DNA from: DATLBY01 sp035526665
GTDB lineage: Bacteria; Acidobacteriota; Terriglobia; Bryobacterales; Bryobacteraceae
Direction: 5' to 3'
NCBI GenBank assembly: GCA_035526665.1
Contig: DATLBY010000059.1
Span: forward strand, 1-12,918
Length of the DNA: 12,918 bases
Of the stretch, positions 1-7,367 are shown piece after piece. The number at the start of each line of letters is the position of its first letter. The stretch's first letter is position 1. A program made the translations under genes and the position numbers. Below the pieces are notes generated by a model, which had not been told where the DNA came from, ran no database searches, and saw nothing but the letters and a program-made list of their open reading frames with translations.

Positions 1-106
1 CCTTATCGGACGCGATCTGTTCCGCTTTTATAGTTAGTATGTTTTGAGCCAGGGCAGCTTGCGCCAGCGCAAAACACACAAAGCCGAACAGTGCAATTGT
101 CGTCAT
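1..106 (-). CDS. N-terminus of a secreted protein of unknown function (partial)
   Basis: Reading leftward from an ATG at 106-104, 35 codons stay open to the window edge. The product starts MTTIALFGFVCFALAQAALA and continues QNILTIKAEQ, a textbook Sec signal peptide with a hydrophobic core and an ALA-Q cleavage site near residue 20. A GAGAGG Shine-Dalgarno-like stretch lies about 8 nt upstream (120-115). The start is 49 bp after the sulfatase stop on the same strand, so it is probably the third gene of the receptor-sulfatase operon and may act in the periplasm on the same substrate. Too little mature sequence is visible to name a family. The rest lies outside the window. Confidence 0.7.
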   Translation of the reverse strand, partial: MTTIALFGFVCFALAQAALAQNILTIKAEQIASDK

Positions 107-155
107 GGGCGAGACCTCTCCAAGTGCAATTTAACAGCAACTCACTCTTCACGCG

Positions 156-1589
156 CTACTTTGGCGCCGTTCCTTCCCGCCACCAGTATCCTTCTTCTGC
201 CCTCGCAGGGTCATACTTAGGATTGGGAGTAGGCATCTTCGCATTCACCGAGCGCCGCCAAGCCGTAAGCATGCCGTGCAGCTCGCGCGTCCTGCCAGGC
301 ATCTCTCGCGCCAAATCGTGGCGCTCACCAATATCGTTCTTCAGATTGTATAGCTCCAGGCGGCCGTCTTCATAGAATTCGATCAGCTTGAAATCTCCCT
401 GACGGACTGCTCCCGCCGGCTTCCCCAGCTGGTTACTGTAATGAGGATAGTGCCAGTACAGCGCACGCGGCGGCAGAGGGGCTGATTTCTTAATCAGACC
501 GGCGAGACTCAGTCCGTCCGCGTGGAGGTCCGGCCGCCCCGGCAGGCCGGCCGCCTCGATAATTGTGGGCAGAAAATCGATGCTGCAAACCGCGGTATGC
601 TCAACCCGCGGCTTCACTCCCGGCCAACGCACTATCAACGGCTCCCGTATGCCTCCTTCGTAGACATGGCCCTTTCCTTCGCGCAGCGGAGCATTGGATG
701 TTACCGGCACTAGCTTCCACTCGGGAGCTGAGAGTCCACCATTATCGGAGTTGAAGAATACCACCGTGCGGTCTGCAATCCCGAGTTCATCGAGCGTCGC
801 CATGATTCTTCCGACGCTCTCGTCCATGCTCTGAATCATGGCCGCGTAGATAGGGTCATTCTGGAACTGGCCGGGCTTTACCTTCGATTTATATTTCGCG
901 ATTAGCTCTTTCTTGGCTTCGATCGGAACATGCACCGCGTAGTGCGGAAGGTACAGGAAAAAGGGGCGGCTCCGGTTATCTTTCATGAAGCGCACCGCCT
1001 CGTCCGTCAAACGATCGGTGAGATACTCGCCTTCGCGTCCTTTAATCGGCGGATTGCCCTCCCATGCCGGGTAGAAAAAGCTCTTCGGCATGCCGCTGCT
1101 GGAGCCTCCGATGTTCACGTCGAAGCCTTGCCGCTCAGGCCAATACTCGGCTGTAGGTCCCAGGTGCCACTTTCCTATGCTGGCCGTAGCGTAACCGGCC
1201 GGCTTAACCGCCTCCGCGATTGTAATCTCCTCCGGTGCAAGAAATTGGACCGACTCCGGCGGAAGCAGTTTTGAATATGGAAGCTGGTGCTTGCCGGGTA
1301 AATAATTGGTTAATCCGAGTCGCGCCGGATACTTGCCGGTAAGAATGCTGGCGCGAGTTGGCGAGCACACCGGACAGGCCGCATAGGCATTGGTGAAGCG
1401 CACGCTTTGCCGAGCCAGACGGTCGAGGTTCGGCGTTTCGTAGAACCTGCTTCCATAGCAGCCGATGTCGGCCCAACCGAGGTCATCCATCAGAATAAAG
1501 ACGACATTCAGATGGGCACTTGCAGCGCCGGCGGCCGCGCACGCCACGCCGCCCCCAAGAGTCTTCAGGACTTCACGCCGGTTCATCAT
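156..1589 (-). CDS. Tat-exported type I (formylglycine-dependent) sulfatase
   Basis: 477 residues, typical length for an arylsulfatase A-like enzyme that hydrolyses sulfate esters. The N-terminus MMNRREVLKTLGGG has a twin-arginine motif followed by an Ala/Gly-rich hydrophobic stretch, indicating Tat export after folding. Visible catalytic features: metal-binding Asp35-Asp36 (LMDDLGWADIG), the sulfatase signature C75-S-P-T-R79-A-S with Cys75 as the residue converted to formylglycine, GKWHLG (K140, H142), H220, the SDNGG metal site (D282, N283) and K306 in GKGHVYEGG. All key residues are present, so it should be active. The substrate cannot be read from sequence; the neighbouring receptor suggests a sulfated glycan or similar exogenous compound. 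Two tandem ATGs (1589 and 1586) are possible starts. The likely SD GGTGAG overlaps the end of the receptor gene, and only 6 bp separate the two, so translational coupling is likely. Confidence 0.93.
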   Translation of the reverse strand: MMNRREVLKTLGGGVACAAAGAASAHLNVVFILMDDLGWADIGCYGSRFYETPNLDRLARQSVRFTNAYAACPVCSPTRASILTGKYPARLGLTNYLPGKHQLPYSKLLPPESVQFLAPEEITIAEAVKPAGYATASIGKWHLGPTAEYWPERQGFDVNIGGSSSGMPKSFFYPAWEGNPPIKGREGEYLTDRLTDEAVRFMKDNRSRPFFLYLPHYAVHVPIEAKKELIAKYKSKVKPGQFQNDPIYAAMIQSMDESVGRIMATLDELGIADRTVVFFNSDNGGLSAPEWKLVPVTSNAPLREGKGHVYEGGIREPLIVRWPGVKPRVEHTAVCSIDFLPTIIEAAGLPGRPDLHADGLSLAGLIKKSAPLPPRALYWHYPHYSNQLGKPAGAVRQGDFKLIEFYEDGRLELYNLKNDIGERHDLAREMPGRTRELHGMLTAWRRSVNAKMPTPNPKYDPARAEEGYWWREGTAPK

Positions 1590-1595
1590 TGTGTC

Positions 1596-4500
1596 TCACC
1601 ACACCAGCTTCAGCGCCAGTTGAGAAATGCGCGGATCCCGGGCACTTCGAACCTGCCCTACAAATGCACTGTTGATATTCATATCCGGTGCGTTGAACTG
1701 AGCATGGTTGAAACCATTGAAAAACTCGGCCCGAAACTGCAGCGACAGAGTTTCCAGCAACCGTGTGTCTTTAATGAGCGACACATCCCAGTTGTTGAGA
1801 CCCGGAATCTCAATGATGTTCCGGCCGGAATCCCCGAATGTACCCAGAGGCGTTGAAGCAAAACACGAAGTATCGAAATAGCGGTCAATGGTTCTCGCGC
1901 CGCGGGCAAGATTCCCGTCGCAACGCCGGTTCGCGCGCTGGAAGGGGAAGCCGCCGACGTTGGCTCGATCGCCTGAAACCACAACGCTAAAAAGATTGCC
2001 GGTCATCAGGGTGACGATGCCGTTGGTCGACCAGCCGCCGGCGATGGTCCTCAGCAACCGGTTCGAGTTGTTCAGGAAGCGCTTGCCTGTTCCGAAGGGA
2101 AACTGGTAGATGTAGCTGCCCGTGAATCGATGCCTCACGTCAAAATCGGAGCTCCCGCGGTCGTCACGCAGCCGATATGAGTTTTGGTGCCACGATCCAC
2201 CCGATCCGCGCGATGCCGTGTCGATGGCATGCGACCACGTGTATCCCAGCAGAAAGCTAAGATTTCCCGAAAAGCGCCTCTCCAGGCGCATCTGCAGGGC
2301 ATGGTAGTTGGAATTTTCCTGCCAGTTGGAAGACAGTATGTCGCCAAATCCCGCGAATGGCCGGCGCACCGCCAGCGGCGTCACATTGCCGGGTCCCGGC
2401 AGTACTCCCTGATTGATATTCACCCGTTCCGCGAGTTTTGTGCCCTTGCTTCCCGCATAAGCCACTTCGAGCAGAAGATTGTCGGTGAGCCCCTGATTGA
2501 TATTGAGATTCCATTGCTGGATGTAGGGTGAGCGGTCCCGTGGATCCACGGAAAAGGGCGACAGTGTTCCTACGGGAAACTGCGGGGAGGCGGGATCCGG
2601 AAAGGCGTCCCGGTCCCAATTGAGATTGGGCTGCCCAACCGCACCCACAAGCGTGGCGGCGAAAACCAGGGGCGGGGCATTCAGCTTGAACTGTAATTCG
2701 TTGCCCTGCGTTTTCGCGTAGAACACACCGTAGCCGGCGCGCAGCGCGGTTCGGTTCGAGGCACGAAAAGCTAATCCGACCCGTGGCGCGAAGTTGTTCC
2801 GATCGGGGATCCAGATGCCCGGACGCAAGCCAGGCTGATATTCGATTCCTGGGATATCACGGCGGATCGGTGACTTTTCCCTGCTGATCCCCACAACAAA
2901 CTTTTGCAGTGACGTATCGAAATATCCTTCGCGGCCGTCGCGCTCGGCAAAGGGCGAGTCGTATTCGTAGCGCAGCCCGGCGTTCAGCGTGAATCTGGAA
3001 GCGATTTTCCAATCGTCCGCCAAGAACAGATTGGTGGAGTTCGACCGCCATCGTCCCACGCCCAGCCCGATTTGGGCGGTCATGGACGCGGGATTGCCCA
3101 GCAGGAAATCACTGATTGAATTGCCGGTGTAGCGATCGTCAAAGGAAAAAGCGCCGTTATTACTCAGGCCCAGCCGCTGATCAAAACGCACTCGCCGGAT
3201 GTCGGCGCCGAATTTGTACGTGTGGCTGCCGCGCACCCAACTCATGCTGTCGCTGAACTGGAAAAGATTATCGATACCGCCCTGGTTTATCCCGGCGCCG
3301 CCGCCCACATAAATTCCTCCCGATAAGCTTACGCCAGGCAGACCGTACTCTTCGGGAACCTGATTAATTTTAAGCCCTATCTCATTGGCGATGCTGGTCG
3401 GCGTAATTTCCCAGCTGTTGAACACATTCGCGTAGTTGTATCCGAATTTGAAAACATTGAGCAGGCGCGAACTGAATAGATGGGTTTGCTGCACGACCAG
3501 GTTTTTGCCTTGGTAGGGAAAGACGCTGCCGCTGAGTACGCCGGTTCCCGGACGATACAACGTCGATTGGTAGTCGGTAAATCGTGTGAACAGAGAATTC
3601 GAAGAGGATATCTGGTAGTCCACGCGAATGCCGAACTGATCATCGTCGCGATTGGTGCTCTTGCTGGTGACAAAGTTGCGGCCGCCCGTGGAGCTGTTGG
3701 GAACTGGAATATATTTGATGAAGTTGCGAGTTACGCTGGAAATTCGCGCGGCCGGGATGCGGTTGCCCGGGAAGGCCCGGCCCGTGAGAGGATCTAGAAT
3801 CGCGGCCGCTTCCGTCTCAGGGTCGCGTTTGCTGGAAGCCAGGCCGGCGAGGTTGCCGCTCAACTGGTCCGCCGTTGGAACCTGGGCGGATAGAGTGCTG
3901 CTGCGCCGGCTGCGCAGACCTTCCCAGCTGCCGAAATAGAAAAGCCGGTTTTTCAGGATGGCGCCGCCGGCGGTGGCTCCGTACTGGTTTTGGCGGAACG
4001 GTGCTTTGCGCGTCCCAAAGAAATTATCGAAAAAATTGGCAGCGTCCAGACGGTCGTTGCGGAAAAATTCATATGCCGAACCGTGAAAACTGTTCCCCCC
4101 GGACTTGCTCACCAGGCTGATAATGCCGCTTCCCTGTCCATACTCAGCTGAAAAGAGATTGCGGTCGATCTTGAACTCCTGCACCGCATCGACCGACATC
4201 AGCACGCTGGGAGAATTAAACCAGGAACTGCGGGTCTCCACCCCATCAATGAGAAAGCTGTTGCTGTCGCCGCGGCCGCCCGAGATGTGGACTGCGAGAT
4301 CGGCGCGTCCGGACTGGTTGGTGATAGTCGCGCTCCTGCCGTTATACGCGGGGGCGACGCCCGTGGAGATATTGGCGAGTTGCATGAAATTGCGGCCATT
4401 GAGCGGCAGTTCGACAATATTCTTGCTTTCTATCACCTGGCCGAGAGACGAAGTTTCGCTCTCAATCTGGACGGCCGATGCGGTTACGCGCACCTGCTCG

Positions 4501-4835
4501 GTGACCTCGCCCAAGGCGAAGAGCACGTCGACGCGCACGGTCTGATTGACTAGCAGCGAAATGCCCGAGACGGTATATTTCTTAAAACCCGTTGAGGCGG
4601 CCGACAACTGGTAGTTGCCGGGTGAAAGTTGGGGAAAAACGAAGGCTCCGGTTTCGTCCGCAGAAACACCCCGGGTCACACCCGTGCTCTCATTCGTGAC
4701 CGTAATATTGGCGTGGGGAACAACGGCTCCCGAAACATCCGTAGCGGTTCCGACAATACTGGATGAGAGAATCTGGCCGCCGGCGGTCGCTGTGAGGGCG
4801 CAATAAAGCGCCAGTGCTGCAAGAAAGAGCCTCAT
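1596..4835 (-). CDS. Oar-like TonB-dependent outer-membrane receptor with carboxypeptidase regulatory-like domain
   Basis: 1079 residues. Order: signal peptide (about 1-20, MRLFLAALALYCALTATAGG), a carboxypeptidase-regulatory-like beta-sandwich (about 27-106, with IVGTATDVSGAVVPHANITV and GAFVFPQLSPGNYQLSA), a plug region (about 112-240, with VELPLNGRNFMQL and FLIDGVETR), then a long beta-barrel ending in Trp, as outer-membrane proteins do. This is the acidobacterial TonB/Oar family, which imports or binds large substrates using TonB energy. The start at 4835 was chosen because AGGAG lies 4 nt upstream, the signal peptide begins exactly there, and the more upstream in-frame ATG at 4898 falls inside the -35 box of the likely promoter. 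It is followed by a sulfatase 6 bp away, suggesting uptake of a sulfated substrate, analogous in role to SusC-type systems. No disabling lesions seen. Confidence 0.93.
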   Translation of the reverse strand: MRLFLAALALYCALTATAGGQILSSSIVGTATDVSGAVVPHANITVTNESTGVTRGVSADETGAFVFPQLSPGNYQLSAASTGFKKYTVSGISLLVNQTVRVDVLFALGEVTEQVRVTASAVQIESETSSLGQVIESKNIVELPLNGRNFMQLANISTGVAPAYNGRSATITNQSGRADLAVHISGGRGDSNSFLIDGVETRSSWFNSPSVLMSVDAVQEFKIDRNLFSAEYGQGSGIISLVSKSGGNSFHGSAYEFFRNDRLDAANFFDNFFGTRKAPFRQNQYGATAGGAILKNRLFYFGSWEGLRSRRSSTLSAQVPTADQLSGNLAGLASSKRDPETEAAAILDPLTGRAFPGNRIPAARISSVTRNFIKYIPVPNSSTGGRNFVTSKSTNRDDDQFGIRVDYQISSSNSLFTRFTDYQSTLYRPGTGVLSGSVFPYQGKNLVVQQTHLFSSRLLNVFKFGYNYANVFNSWEITPTSIANEIGLKINQVPEEYGLPGVSLSGGIYVGGGAGINQGGIDNLFQFSDSMSWVRGSHTYKFGADIRRVRFDQRLGLSNNGAFSFDDRYTGNSISDFLLGNPASMTAQIGLGVGRWRSNSTNLFLADDWKIASRFTLNAGLRYEYDSPFAERDGREGYFDTSLQKFVVGISREKSPIRRDIPGIEYQPGLRPGIWIPDRNNFAPRVGLAFRASNRTALRAGYGVFYAKTQGNELQFKLNAPPLVFAATLVGAVGQPNLNWDRDAFPDPASPQFPVGTLSPFSVDPRDRSPYIQQWNLNINQGLTDNLLLEVAYAGSKGTKLAERVNINQGVLPGPGNVTPLAVRRPFAGFGDILSSNWQENSNYHALQMRLERRFSGNLSFLLGYTWSHAIDTASRGSGGSWHQNSYRLRDDRGSSDFDVRHRFTGSYIYQFPFGTGKRFLNNSNRLLRTIAGGWSTNGIVTLMTGNLFSVVVSGDRANVGGFPFQRANRRCDGNLARGARTIDRYFDTSCFASTPLGTFGDSGRNIIEIPGLNNWDVSLIKDTRLLETLSLQFRAEFFNGFNHAQFNAPDMNINSAFVGQVRSARDPRISQLALKLVW

Positions 4836-4839
4836 GATA

Positions 4840-4844
4840 CTCCT
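4840..4844 (-). promoter_or_regulatory. Ribosome binding site of the TonB-dependent receptor gene
   Basis: AGGAG on the minus strand, 4 nt before the ATG at 4835-4833. It decides between this start and the upstream in-frame ATG at 4898, which has no comparable site. Confidence 0.7.
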
Positions 4845-4873
4845 GGCGTGGAATCGACTCGACTTGGGATGCG

Positions 4874-4903
4874 AACATAACATCGCAACGTCATGCAAGT
4901 CAA
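4874..4903 (-). promoter_or_regulatory. Probable sigma70-like promoter of the receptor-sulfatase operon
   Basis: On the minus strand TTGACT (4903-4898) is followed after 18 bp by TATGTT (4879-4874), giving five of six and four of six consensus matches. The predicted transcription start is near 4867, leaving a leader of about 32 nt before the receptor ATG. It lies about 20 bp from the insertion-sequence end at about 4924, so the element sits directly upstream of this promoter. Confidence 0.55.
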
Positions 4904-4923
4904 ACGTTGAGTCCTGTCTTCAT

Positions 4924-5003
4924 GTCTGCCCCGGCTGTCGAGGCAAAGTAGAAATGTCCGGCTTTGCGAAGTGGATTTGGCGGGGCATTCTGGTGGAACT
5001 TTC
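4924..5003. repeat. Insertion-sequence end with three iterated transposase-site-like motifs
   Basis: On the plus strand three related 13-14 bp motifs recur at 22-23 bp spacing: AAGTAGAAATGTCC (4946-4959), AAGTGGATTTGGC (4969-4981) and TGGTGGAACTTTC (4991-5003). The first is the best preserved. Iterated motifs of this kind are characteristic of the ends of some insertion sequences, where they bind transposase. They lie just beyond the 3' end of the transposase remnant. The outer tip is placed at about 4924 (TGTCTGCC) by inference only. No matching inverted copy was found on the far side, so that end has been lost. Confidence 0.5.
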
Positions 5004-5520
5004 GAGCTTCGGCTTTGGGCTAGGAAAACGCGAAGGCAGCCGGGCGCAGTTGGCCCGGCTTTCCTTTTGAGGGTTGCGGTTTCGTGGCTCAACTGGTGGC
5101 ATTGGAGATGGCGAGGGCCCGATCGATCGGAAGCCCCGTTTTTTAAGAAGCCGTCCCATCCATTGGCTTTGTCCGCCGGCGTTAGGAGCTGGGCGAGGGC
5201 TCGATTGGCGCTTGGGGCGGCGGAGCCGGTTTGGGGCGGGCGTGCAGAGCGTTACGGGAAGGATATTGGCTTTCAAAGCGTGCGCCGACTTCCCCGCTAC
5301 GGCGCAGTTCGACTCGCGCGCAGCGCGCAAGCACGGGCGAATATGCGAGCGAGCGATCTGAGAGATTTTGCTGTTCAGGCGGATCGTGTAGTCGTTGGTG
5401 ACCACCCGTTCCTCCACCGGGCACAGCATGTTGTTTACCGAGAGAGCGATGCGCATCGTCGCCGAAGCTGGAATCACGGTAAACCCTTTCTGCCCCAGGA
5501 TTGCCTTTGCATTCCACTCC
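4990..5520 (-). pseudogene. Frameshifted C-terminal remnant of an integrase-core transposase (ISNCY/IS1202-like)
   Basis: Reading right to left, the recognisable pieces jump between two frames: FTVIPASA, then DDAHRSLGKQH in the second frame, then LCPVEERVVTNDYTIRL and QIARSHIRPCLRAAR back in the first, then VELRRSGEVGARFESQYPS and ARPKPAPPPQAPI in the second. In order these match the pattern of the C-terminal beta domain that follows the DDE catalytic core in ISNCY/IS1202-group transposases (DAHRPL, then ERVV-NDYTIR, then G-RV-VE-R-DG, a proline-rich tail). At least three indels and internal stops make it non-functional, and the N-terminal and catalytic parts are missing. Family identification is from memory of the motif pattern. 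No convincing match extends beyond about 5520, leaving 5521-5602 unassigned. Confidence 0.65.
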
Positions 5521-5602
5521 ACCTCCGGCCCGCTCCTGCGGTTCGATCCACGGCCTCCAAACTCGTGGATCACCGCTTGGTCCTCGCTCGCGCCAAAGTC
5601 GT

Positions 5603-5782
5603 TGTTTTTCGGCCAGCGATGTTATTTCAGCGATCGAATTGCATCGGCTTACGCAAGTCCCATTTTGGGACACTCTGATCGTTCAGGCGGCGCGGTCGGC
5701 GGGAGCGGCGTTGCTTTACAGTAAGGATCTTCAACCAGAAACTGCTAGTGGTGTGCCCGTGGTGAATCCGTTTTTGCCTTAA
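5603..5782 (+). pseudogene. C-terminal remnant of a VapC-like PIN-domain toxin
   Basis: The last 60 codons of a plus-strand frame ending at a TAA (5780-5782) read SDVISAIELHRL, VPFWDTLIVQAA, ALLYSKDLQP and VPVVNPF. This is the typical C-terminal half of a PIN ribonuclease of VapC type: the FWD Asp and the SKDL Asp match conserved acidic metal-binding positions, and the ending VVNPF is characteristic. A full VapC is about 130-140 residues; the N-terminal part with the first catalytic Asp is absent and replaced by insertion-sequence remnant. No start codon or antitoxin gene is seen nearby. It is therefore a truncated relic, although the frame itself has no internal stop over this stretch. Confidence 0.7.
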
Positions 5783-5835
5783 GCCGGGAAGGATGATTCA
5801 GCTTGCTCCCTAAACGGACTTGCTCACGCAGTTGG

Positions 5836-6195
5836 TCGAACATTTATCCAAATCGGACGGTGTCGAACAGGCGGCCCCACGGCTGCACGGCCGCGTTCGC
5901 CGCTCCGCAATGCTGCCGCCTCGGGAACGCCGGTACCACCATCATTCGCGGACCCAGTTTGTTCTCGGCCGACTGGGCCTTTGGCAAGGACTTCGCGATT
6001 GCCGAATCCAAGCGTATCGAGCTTCGCTGGGAGAACTTCAACTTCTTCAACCACGCTAATCTCGCTCTTCCGATTAACGCCGTCGATAGTCCCATCGCCG
6101 GCCGCATCGTGGGTCTCGCCGGCTCCCAGTCCTTCGGCGGCGCGGGCGTGGTTCCCATGCGCCGCATGCAATTCGGGATGCGCTTAAGCTTTTGA
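5836..6195 (+). pseudogene. C-terminal remnant of a second Oar-like TonB-dependent receptor
   Basis: About 119 codons ending at TGA (6193-6195) match the end of an acidobacterial TonB-dependent receptor: TAAFAAPQ, LGNAGTTIIRGPSLFSADW, IELRWENFNFFNHANLALP, and the terminal RMQFGMRLSF with the final Phe of an outer-membrane beta-signal. The intact receptor at 1596-4835 has equivalent segments (LQFRAEFFNGFNHAQF), but the two are divergent, so this is not a recent duplicate. The signal peptide, plug and most of the barrel (usually about 900 residues more) are missing; upstream lie a PIN remnant and a transposase remnant. It cannot form a barrel alone. Its stop overlaps the start of the TPR gene, suggesting the original operon was receptor then TPR protein. 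Confidence 0.75.
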
Positions 6196-7361
6196 CTTGG
6201 CGGCTCGGCTTCGTCTTCTGGCTGGTGGTCTGTGCCTGCGCGCAGACCGCCGGTCCATCGGCAATCCAGACGCACTATCAGCGGGCACAGGCAGCGCTCG
6301 CCCGGAGCCAATACGATGTGGCGGCGGCCGAATTCGCCGCCATTCTTCGGATCGATCCTGGCCGCGCGGAGATTCACGCGAACCTCGGCACGGTTTACTA
6401 TGCTCAGGGACGTTATTCCGAGGCCTCGGCAGCGTTCAAGAAAGCATTGCAGTGGAAGCCCTCGCTTAAGGGTGCCGATGCTTTTCTAGGCATGAGCGAA
6501 GCCCGCCAGGGACGCGCGAAGGAGGCGCTCCCGCTGCTCGAAAAGGGCTTTCGCGATCCAATTAGCGATCAGTGGAAACTCGAAGCCGGATTGCTGCTCG
6601 CCGGGATTTATCAGCGCACCGGAGAAACCGTGAAGCTCCAGGGAACCATCGCGATTCTCCAGCGCGATTTTCCCACCAACACCGAGGCGCTGTACCTCTC
6701 CTATCGCGTGCACTCCTCGCTCGGGGCGCGTGCCGTCGCGGACCTGGTGAAGGCCGCGCCCGACTCCGCCCGGCTGCATCAGATCACTGCCGAGTTGCTG
6801 GAGGCTGAGGGCGATTTTACCGGCGCCGTGGCACAGTACCGCAAGGCCCTCGAGATGGAGCCGAAGCTGCCCGGAGGCAGCCGCGCGCTGGGCGTAGCGC
6901 TCATGAATAACGTGAACGACGAAGCGAGCCGCCGGGAAGCCCAAACCTGCTTCGAGCGCGAGCTTGTTCTGGATCCGAATGATGGACTGTCTGAATATCA
7001 GTTGGGCGAGTTGCTGTGGCTCAGCGGCCGCCGCGAGGAGGCGCTGCGGCACTTTACGCGCGCCATCGAACTGCAGCCCAACTTTCCCCACGCCTTGATT
7101 GCCGCCGGAAAGGTGATGATTGCCTCCGGCCAGGCCCTGCGAGCCGTGGAGCTACTCGAGAGGGCGGTGGCAGTGGACGCGTCCAACGAGGTGGCCCATT
7201 ACCGCCTCGCGCAAGCCTATCAAAAGCTCGGCAACCAGCAGCGCGCGAGCCAGGAACTGGCCGAATTTCGCCGCCTTCGCTCAGCTCTCGAATCGCTTCG
7301 CGGCATCTACCGGCAGATTCAAGAAAACCACATCACCAGCCAAAAAGTGGATCAGGAATAA
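6192..7361 (+). CDS. Secreted tetratricopeptide-repeat (TPR) protein
   Basis: 389 residues. The N-terminus MTWRLGFVFWLVVCACAQTA is a signal peptide with likely cleavage after ACA (residue 17), so the protein is periplasmic or envelope-associated. At least six TPR units follow, at about 25-58, 59-92, 93-126, 194-227, 266-299 and 300-333, with a seventh at 334-367. A good example is AEIHANLGTVYYAQGRYSEA. TPR solenoids mediate protein-protein contacts; no catalytic domain is visible. The start is a TTG at 6192 that overlaps the TGA of the receptor remnant (TTGA), with no strong SD, so translation was probably coupled to the former receptor gene. With that gene destroyed, expression may be reduced. 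It ends 6 bp before the convergent oxidoreductase gene. Confidence 0.85.
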   Translation: MTWRLGFVFWLVVCACAQTAGPSAIQTHYQRAQAALARSQYDVAAAEFAAILRIDPGRAEIHANLGTVYYAQGRYSEASAAFKKALQWKPSLKGADAFLGMSEARQGRAKEALPLLEKGFRDPISDQWKLEAGLLLAGIYQRTGETVKLQGTIAILQRDFPTNTEALYLSYRVHSSLGARAVADLVKAAPDSARLHQITAELLEAEGDFTGAVAQYRKALEMEPKLPGGSRALGVALMNNVNDEASRREAQTCFERELVLDPNDGLSEYQLGELLWLSGRREEALRHFTRAIELQPNFPHALIAAGKVMIASGQALRAVELLERAVAVDASNEVAHYRLAQAYQKLGNQQRASQELAEFRRLRSALESLRGIYRQIQENHITSQKVDQE

Positions 7362-7367
7362 GAGCCG

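Noticed and set aside
4836..4898. Upstream ATG at 4898 as start of the receptor gene
   Set aside because: It would add 21 residues before the signal peptide, lacks an SD, and overlaps the -35 hexamer of the likely promoter, whereas the ATG at 4835 has AGGAG at 4 nt.
4971..5678. Open frame of 235 codons on the plus strand and a 217-codon frame on the minus strand (4920-5573) in the same stretch
   Set aside because: Neither frame is coherent as a whole. The minus frame only contains pieces of the transposase that continue in another frame, and the plus frame is its antisense shadow in GC-rich DNA.
5844..6377. Open frame of 177 codons on the minus strand opposite the receptor remnant and TPR start
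   Set aside because: No recognisable motif, and the opposite strand carries clear TonB-receptor and TPR protein signatures.
6486..7091. 201-codon minus-strand frame inside the TPR gene
   Set aside because: Antisense shadow of a clear repeat protein, with no motif of its own.
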